A DNA stretch of 64,000 bases from Myxococcus guangdongensis (GTDB lineage Bacteria > Myxococcota > Myxococcia > Myxococcales > Myxococcaceae). A model generated the notes under the pieces. That model was not told the origin of the DNA. It searched no databases and saw only the letters and a program-made list of their open reading frames with translations. The stretch spans positions 124,001 to 188,000 of the forward strand of contig NZ_JAJVKW010000008.1 in the NCBI RefSeq assembly GCF_024198255.1, read 5' to 3'. Below, piece after piece: positions 58,962 through 64,000 of this stretch. The first letter of the stretch is position 1, and every line of letters begins with the position of its first letter. The position numbers and the translations under genes are program-made.

Positions 58962-60098
58962 TCACGCGTCGAGTCTTCTCGTCACCGAATCCTCCCACCC
59001 CTCCCCCAACGCCTTGAGCCGCAGGGGCACGTCCAGCCGATGCGCCAGCCAGTGCCCCAGATGCGCCAACGGCCTCCGGTCCACCGTGTCGCGCATCAAC
59101 TCGAACGAGCCCTCGGCGGAGCGCAGCCACAGCGAGAACACCACGTCCCCACCCTCCTCGGAGTCCTGACGGCGCCGCGTCACCTCGAGCTGTTCCACCG
59201 GATAGCGCACCGCGTGAATGCGTCCCAATCCTCGCGACCTGCGGACCAGCTCCCCCGGACGCACCTCCCAGGCATTGACGCCTCGCAGCGTCCACCTCGC
59301 GAACCGCAGCATCCACGCCGCCAGCACCGCCAACACCCCCAGCAGCAACAGGGCCACCACACTCGTCCCGTCGAAGAGCTGCCGCCACGCCAGGAGCAAC
59401 ATCGACAGCAGCAACACCATCCCCAACACCCCCTGCACCCAGGCCCAGCGAACCCGAGTCGTCCGCGCAGGCAGGACCCAGACGCCCCCCTCCCCCGGAA
59501 CCACCTCCCGCCCCATCGGCACGACGTGCTTCAGCGCCGAGACGGGCCCACCCAGCCCCGTCAGCGCGCGCATCCGCGCCCACAACGCGTGATGCTGCTC
59601 GGCCGTCCCGCCCTGGGACAGGGCCACCTCTTCCCCCGTGTGCCGCAGCCCCATCACCGCCTGGCCTTCTCGTCGGAGATACACATCCGAGAGCTCGGAG
59701 AAGTCGACCCGCGTGGACCGACCCCAGGGACCCACCTTCGAGCGGCGCGTCACCCCTCGCGGGTCGACCGTCACCTCTTCCCGAACGAACATCGCCCACA
59801 GCAGGCCCACCTGCGCGACGAGTCCCACCGGAACCCAGACGAACAACCACAGCGCCAGGAACAGCACCGCCAGCACCGCGCCCCAGCTCGACGTGAAGCC
59901 TTGCGGCGCGTGGACCGCCAGCGGGACGGAGCGCAGCAGCGCGAACACCAGCCGTCCGAGCGCCGCGCCGGGCACCACCACCCCCGCGAACCACCCCACC
60001 GTCCAGAACACCCAGCCGAGCCCCATCATCACCCGTGAGTGGGCGGAGGGCCGGAACCTCGCCCGCCAGACCTCGCCTTCCTGGGTGAGCCACGTCAC
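58962..60098 (-). CDS. Hypothetical membrane protein, paralogue of the gene at 61811-62905
   Basis: A 378-residue protein with paired hydrophobic segments near the N-terminus, a hydrophilic stretch (VTVDPRGVTRRSKVGPWGR) and a second pair of membrane segments (AWVQGVLGMVLLLSMLLLAW). Its C-terminal HLGHWLAHRLDVPL matches HLGEWLAWRLDVPF in the other copy. The start GTG at 60098 is decided by AGGAGG on the minus strand (60105-60110), six bases away. The family is not recognised; the central segments have a PH-like (bPH/YcxB) flavour. Its role is unknown. Confidence 0.72.
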   Translation of the reverse strand: MTWLTQEGEVWRARFRPSAHSRVMMGLGWVFWTVGWFAGVVVPGAALGRLVFALLRSVPLAVHAPQGFTSSWGAVLAVLFLALWLFVWVPVGLVAQVGLLWAMFVREEVTVDPRGVTRRSKVGPWGRSTRVDFSELSDVYLRREGQAVMGLRHTGEEVALSQGGTAEQHHALWARMRALTGLGGPVSALKHVVPMGREVVPGEGGVWVLPARTTRVRWAWVQGVLGMVLLLSMLLLAWRQLFDGTSVVALLLLGVLAVLAAWMLRFARWTLRGVNAWEVRPGELVRRSRGLGRIHAVRYPVEQLEVTRRRQDSEEGGDVVFSLWLRSAEGSFELMRDTVDRRPLAHLGHWLAHRLDVPLRLKALGEGWEDSVTRRLDA

Positions 60099-60206
60099 GC
60101 GATGCCTCCTGCTCCTGATGAACCCCGTGTGCCCCCGAACCAAGCGCCGTGAGGCCCGGTGGAAAGCCTGTCACGACGTTGTCACGCCCGCTCCCACAAA
60201 CCGCCC

Positions 60207-61760
60207 TCAGGCCTGCTCGTCGGAGTCGTGGCCGTAGCGCTCGTCCCGCGTGGTGAGGATGTGGCGATAGGGCACCACGCGCACCAGCTCCGCCACCGTG
60301 GTGATGCCCGCGTCCACCTTGTCCAGCGCGTCCTCCACCAGCGTGCGCAGCCCGTGGGCCCGCGCGTGCCGGCGCAGGTGCACCGTGGGCTCGCCCCGGG
60401 CGATGAGGTCCTGCAGGTCCGGGTCCACCACCAGCAGCTCGAAGATGCCCAGCCGGCCCTTGTAGCCCGTGTGGTTGCACGCGGCGCAGCCCTGCCCCAT
60501 CCGCGTGCGCACGCCGTCCAGCAGGCGGCCCAGCAACTTCGCCTGCTCGTCCGTGGGCCGCGTGTCCACCGTGCACTGCTCACAGATGCGACGCACCAGC
60601 CGCTGCGTCAGCACCGCCAGCAGCGAGTCCGCCACGTCCACGTCGTCGAGCCCCAGGCCGCGCAGGCGCGCCACCGCCCCCACCGCGTCCGCGGTGTGCA
60701 GCGTGCCCAGCACCACGTGCCCCGTGGCCGCGGCCGTCAGCGCCATGCTGCCCGTCTCCAGATCGCGCACCTCCCCCACCAGCATCACGTTGGGGTCCTG
60801 GCGCAGGAGCGCGCGCAGCAACGTCGCGTACGGCATCTGCGGCGTCACCTGCTTCTGGTTCACCTTGGGGACGTAGTACTCGATGGGGTCCTCGGCGGTG
60901 ACGATCTTGCGCAGCCCGTCGTTCAACTGCGCCAGCGCCGAGTACAACGTCGTGGTCTTCCCGCTGCCCGTGGGCCCGGTGACGAGCACCAGGCCCTCCG
61001 GGTTGGCCAACAGTTGCAGGAAGACGGCCTGCATCGCGGGAGACATGCCCAGCTTCGCCACGGGCACCAGCCCCACGCTGGCGTCGAGGATGCGGATGAC
61101 GATGTCCTCCCCCGCGGGGCTCGGCACCACGCTGACGCGGAAGTCCACCACCTTGCGGCCCTCGGGACGCTCGATGAGCGCGCGCAGCCGACCATCCTGG
61201 GGACGCCTGCGCTCCGTGATGTCCAGGCCCGCCAGCACCTTCACCCGACTGACGACGCCCGGCAGCGAGCGAGGGTCGATGTCCGTGTACGACTGGTGGA
61301 GGATGCCGTCGATGCGATAGCGCAGGTCCACGTCGTCGAAGTAGCTCTCCACGTGGATGTCGGAGGCCTTCAACTCCACGGCGCTCACGAGCACGTGCTC
61401 CACCAGCTCCACCGTGGTGGGCGGGCTCGACATGCGCGTGCCGGGAATCAGCACCACGTCCGCGGTGACACGAGGCCCCGCGCCGAAGCCCACCTCCAGC
61501 GCCGACTCGATTTCGTACGGGTTGAGCCGCACCACGCGCAGCGGCCGGCGCAGGAACTCGGTGATGAGCTCCAGCACGGAGGGCTGGTCGGGGTTCGTCA
61601 TGCCCACCGTCACCGGCGCGCCGTCGGCCTGCGGGTCCACCTTGTCCAGCACCGCGACCTGGTTGCGACGGCAGAAGGACTCAGGGAGCCGTCGGAGCGA
61701 GGCGCGGTCCAGGGTGAACTGCGCGAGCTCGGCGAACGGAGCGGGGATGTCCTCGGCCAT
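60207..61760 (-). CDS. GspE/PilB family ATPase
   Basis: A 517-residue secretion/pilus-type ATPase. An N-terminal MshEN-like region (about 1-100) precedes the ATPase core, with Walker A GPTGSGKTTTLYSAL, the Asp box region TAEDPIEYYVPKVNQKQV, Walker B VMLVGEVRDLETGSMA and His box GTLHTADAVGA. A tetracysteine zinc motif (CEQC and CAAC) near 405-445 is intact. These hexameric ATPases power pilus assembly or type II secretion. No other pilus or T2SS gene is nearby, so it is a stand-alone copy, flanked by two related membrane proteins. Confidence 0.94.
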   Translation of the reverse strand: MAEDIPAPFAELAQFTLDRASLRRLPESFCRRNQVAVLDKVDPQADGAPVTVGMTNPDQPSVLELITEFLRRPLRVVRLNPYEIESALEVGFGAGPRVTADVVLIPGTRMSSPPTTVELVEHVLVSAVELKASDIHVESYFDDVDLRYRIDGILHQSYTDIDPRSLPGVVSRVKVLAGLDITERRRPQDGRLRALIERPEGRKVVDFRVSVVPSPAGEDIVIRILDASVGLVPVAKLGMSPAMQAVFLQLLANPEGLVLVTGPTGSGKTTTLYSALAQLNDGLRKIVTAEDPIEYYVPKVNQKQVTPQMPYATLLRALLRQDPNVMLVGEVRDLETGSMALTAAATGHVVLGTLHTADAVGAVARLRGLGLDDVDVADSLLAVLTQRLVRRICEQCTVDTRPTDEQAKLLGRLLDGVRTRMGQGCAACNHTGYKGRLGIFELLVVDPDLQDLIARGEPTVHLRRHARAHGLRTLVEDALDKVDAGITTVAELVRVVPYRHILTTRDERYGHDSDEQA

Positions 61761-61810
61761 GTCCTGTCCGGCTTAGCAGTCTCGTCCCGGGGAGCGCCAT
61801 CATCCCCGCG

Positions 61811-62905
61811 CTAATCCGGGCGCTGGTGCTCGAACGGGACATCGAGACGCCATGCGAGCCATTCGCCCAGATGCGCCCGGCTCACGCCCCCCACCTTGCC
61901 GCCCTCCAACAACATCGCGCCTCGGGACGTGAGCATCCACAGGGAGGTCTCCGTCCACGACCCATCCTCGGAGTCGGTGTACTCCTTCTGCCTCAACTCC
62001 AACCCTCGCACCCGATGACGCTCGCGCAGGCGAGGCCCCATGCCATACCAGACCTGGTCGAGCGTGGAGGGCCGCACCTCCCACTCACATCGCGACTGGA
62101 ACCTGGGCAGCGCGCTCACGCCCACCCAGACCGCCAGGCCCAAGAGCAGCGTCGCGAGCAGGGTGTCGACCACCGTGAACCCATCGAGGCCCTGGCGCCA
62201 GGCCGCCATCGCCGCCGAGCCCGCGAGCAGCAGCGCCACCCCACCCCGGACCCACGCGCGTCCCTCCAAATCCCCTCGAGGACTGCGAAGCATCGTGCCA
62301 CCGCCAGGAAGGTCCACGGCTTCCTTGTCCGCGGGGACACACTTCACCGGCTCACGGGGCCTCGACCCCACGTCCGCGCGCGAGGACAACAGGTTGCACA
62401 ACTCCGAGTGCTCCGCCGAGGTCCCCAGCGAGGCGATGCGCACCGTGCGCCCCGAGGACAACAACAACTCCACCCCTCCCAGCGGCCTCGGCACGGCCGC
62501 CACCTCGGAGAAGGGCTGGTACTTCAGTTCGCTGCCCGGACCGAACCACCGCCGCCACGTCACGCCCGTGGCATCCACGAACACCTGGTCCTCGGCCCAG
62601 AGCGAGGGGAAGAGGTAGCGCGCGAAGAGGAAGCCCACCACCGCCCATCCCGACAGGAAGGAGATGAGCGCCAGGGCGCCGGACACGAGCCCCGCCGCCT
62701 GGATGTTCCGCATGTCCACGCGCTCGCCCATCGGCGTGGGGTCGAACAGCACCTGGAGCACCTCGATGAGGAACTCCAGCCCCGGCATGAAGATGATGAA
62801 CCCCACGGCGCACCAGATGAACAGCGTGGCCCCATCCCTGAGCCGGCGCGGGTTGCCCGCCCTCAACCTTATCTGCCAGACGGGCACTGCCCTCGCTTCA
62901 GCCAT
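61811..62905 (-). CDS. Hypothetical membrane protein, paralogue of the gene at 58962-60098
   Basis: A 364-residue protein with the same layout as its paralogue: two N-terminal membrane segments (FIIFMPGLEFLIEVL; ALALISFLSGWAVVGFLFA), a middle with VFVDATGVTWRRWFGPGSEL, another pair of membrane segments, and the C-terminal HLGEWLAWRLDVPF. A start at ATG 62905 gives MAEARAVPVW. Divergence between the copies is large, so the duplication is not recent. Function unknown. Confidence 0.72.
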   Translation of the reverse strand: MAEARAVPVWQIRLRAGNPRRLRDGATLFIWCAVGFIIFMPGLEFLIEVLQVLFDPTPMGERVDMRNIQAAGLVSGALALISFLSGWAVVGFLFARYLFPSLWAEDQVFVDATGVTWRRWFGPGSELKYQPFSEVAAVPRPLGGVELLLSSGRTVRIASLGTSAEHSELCNLLSSRADVGSRPREPVKCVPADKEAVDLPGGGTMLRSPRGDLEGRAWVRGGVALLLAGSAAMAAWRQGLDGFTVVDTLLATLLLGLAVWVGVSALPRFQSRCEWEVRPSTLDQVWYGMGPRLRERHRVRGLELRQKEYTDSEDGSWTETSLWMLTSRGAMLLEGGKVGGVSRAHLGEWLAWRLDVPFEHQRPD

Positions 62906-63027
62906 CCTGTGACGCCCCCTCGATGCGCGACGCGCACGCGCTCCCTCCCCAGGCACACGGGCCGCGTGAGGAAAGCGAGTCACCGCATTGTCACCCATCC
63001 GCCGTCGCGCTGCTATCGTTGGACTTC

Positions 63028-63228
63028 ATGAAGCGCCCCACGGAGCCAGACGCGCCCGCGATGCCGTCGCTGCTCGTCTTCGCCATCGCGGTGCTGCTCT
63101 TCGGCTCGCCGCTCAGGCGTCTGTGGTTGGCGGAGGATGCCCCCGGCTACGCCCCCTTCATCGTGTGGTTGGCCGTCATCGCCCTCGGCGGTTGGGCTGC
63201 GTACCGGGGCGGTGGCCATGACGCTTGA
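63028..63228 (+). CDS. Small membrane protein upstream of the sensor kinase
   Basis: A 66-residue protein with two hydrophobic segments (LLVFAIAVLLFG; FIVWLAVIALGGWAAY). It overlaps the following gene by 11 bases, so translation is probably coupled. In Pseudomonas a small membrane protein (CbrX) similarly overlaps the symporter-type kinase CbrA, which this gene pair resembles. It is short and its role is unknown. Confidence 0.7.
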   Translation: MKRPTEPDAPAMPSLLVFAIAVLLFGSPLRRLWLAEDAPGYAPFIVWLAVIALGGWAAYRGGGHDA

Positions 63229-64000
63229 GCTGGGCTCGCTCGTCGCCGCGTCCGTCGTCTACCTGCTCGTGCTGTTCCTCGTCGCCTATGCGGCGGAGCG
63301 AGGCCTCATCTCCTCGCGCATCACCCAGCACCCGCTGGTGTACGCGCTCGCGCTGGGCGTCTACGCGACGTCCTGGTCCTACTTCGGCAGCGTGGGCTAC
63401 GCGGCCCGGCACGGCTACCGCTACCTGGGCATCTACCTGGGCGTCACCCTGGCGTGCCTGCTCGTGCCCGTGTTGTGGCGTCCGCTCTTGCGGCTGACAC
63501 GTGAACTGCAGCTCACGTCGCTCGCGGACCTGCTCGCCTTCCGCTACCCGGGCCAGACGACGGGCACGGCGGTGACGCTGTTCATGCTGGCCGGCAGCCT
63601 CCCCTACCTCGCGCTCCAGGTGCGCGCGGTGGTGGAGTCCGCGAAGGTGCTCAGCCCGTCGGCCTCGCCCACGCTCGTCGGCATGGGCTTCTGCGCGGTG
63701 CTCGTCGTCTTCTCCGTCCTCTTCGGCGCGCGCCACCTCACCCCGCGCGAGCGACACGAGGGGCTGATGCTGGCCATCGCCTTCGAGTCGGCCGTGAAGG
63801 TGGTGGCGCTCGTCGCCGTGGGCGCGTGGGCGGTGTCGCAGGTGTTCGGCGGCGTGGACGGATTGTGGAAGTGGCTGGAGGCGCACCCCGAGGCGGTGGA
63901 GCAACTCCAGCGCCCCGCGCGCGAGGCATCGTGGGCGCCCCTGCTGGTGCTCTCGTGCGCGGCGGCGTTCCTCACTCCGCGCAGCTACCACGTTGCCTTC
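63218..64000 (+). CDS. Sodium-solute-symporter-type sensor histidine kinase (partial, runs off window)
   Basis: An ATG at 63218 opens a frame without stop to the right edge (261 codons). The visible part is the N-terminal sodium/solute-symporter-like transmembrane region with at least five hydrophobic segments. Signatures are YATSWSYFGSVGYAARHGYRY and LTSLADLLAFRYPGQTTGT. This pattern occurs in CbrA-type sensor kinases, which combine an SLC5-type transporter domain with a histidine kinase. The kinase part, if present, lies beyond the window, so a plain symporter is possible but less likely. It starts within the overlapping small gene at 63028-63228. Confidence 0.78.
   Translation, partial: MTLELGSLVAASVVYLLVLFLVAYAAERGLISSRITQHPLVYALALGVYATSWSYFGSVGYAARHGYRYLGIYLGVTLACLLVPVLWRPLLRLTRELQLTSLADLLAFRYPGQTTGTAVTLFMLAGSLPYLALQVRAVVESAKVLSPSASPTLVGMGFCAVLVVFSVLFGARHLTPRERHEGLMLAIAFESAVKVVALVAVGAWAVSQVFGGVDGLWKWLEAHPEAVEQLQRPAREASWAPLLVLSCAAAFLTPRSYHVAF

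Overview
The window is a gene-dense, very GC-rich stretch of a predatory myxobacterium, most likely Myxococcaceae (Myxococcus, Corallococcus or a close relative). The lineage markers are a DUF2378/TIGR02265 Myxococcales-restricted gene, a double-CXXCG paralogue, a MYXO-CTERM-like tail on an M36 protease, a serine/threonine kinase divergent from a Myxococcales-type sigma factor, and many large secreted lipoproteins. No rRNA, tRNA, CRISPR, transposase or phage gene was seen.

Layout. 0-5.5 kb: edge of an unknown gene, then the prkA-DUF444-spoVR operon. 5.5-7.6 kb: divergent kinase and sigma-factor genes. 7.9-20.4 kb: a run of exported proteins on the + strand (S8 protease with a somatomedin B-like tail, lipoprotein with a Hint domain, 1245-residue lipase-like lipoprotein, M36 metalloprotease, M23 peptidase). 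20.4-27.5 kb: DUF2378 protein, glycogen phosphorylase, a secreted lipase with its foldase, and a secreted hypothetical protein. 27.7-31.5 kb: a four-gene siderophore ABC importer on the - strand behind a clear promoter and Fur box. 31.6-37.1 kb: YciI-like protein, M3 oligopeptidase, Ig-repeat lipoprotein. 37.2-46.3 kb: 2,4-dienoyl-CoA reductase-like SDR, U32 family protein, prephenate dehydrogenase-chorismate mutase fusion, dienoyl-CoA isomerase-like crotonase, DNA polymerase III alpha. 46.6-50.1 kb: metal-resistance-like periplasmic protein, M14 peptidase, aldo/keto reductase, secreted hypothetical. 50.2-58.4 kb: an accessory region with a GH88 remnant and two lipoprotein toxin-immunity pairs flanking a four-gene - strand run (Eis-like acetyltransferase, epimerase, WGR protein, solute-binding protein). 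58.4-64 kb: FHA protein, a PilB/GspE-type ATPase between two related membrane proteins, then a small membrane protein overlapping a sodium-symporter-type sensor kinase that runs off the window.

The most interesting part is 50.7-58.4 kb. The first pair matches the SitA6/SitI6 type of outer-membrane-exchange toxin and immunity protein (HHIFP nuclease-like motif; two CXXCG motifs). The second is a lipoprotein whose C-terminal domain has a PD-(D/E)xK nuclease pattern, with a translationally coupled partner. Both toxins carry a lipobox, as expected for cargo passed between kin cells by TraA/TraB-dependent membrane exchange. Other notable points are the Hint-domain lipoprotein, a lipase-like domain whose catalytic serine position is glycine, a lipase foldase without the usual RxxFDY motif, and the promoter/Fur-box overlap upstream of the siderophore operon.
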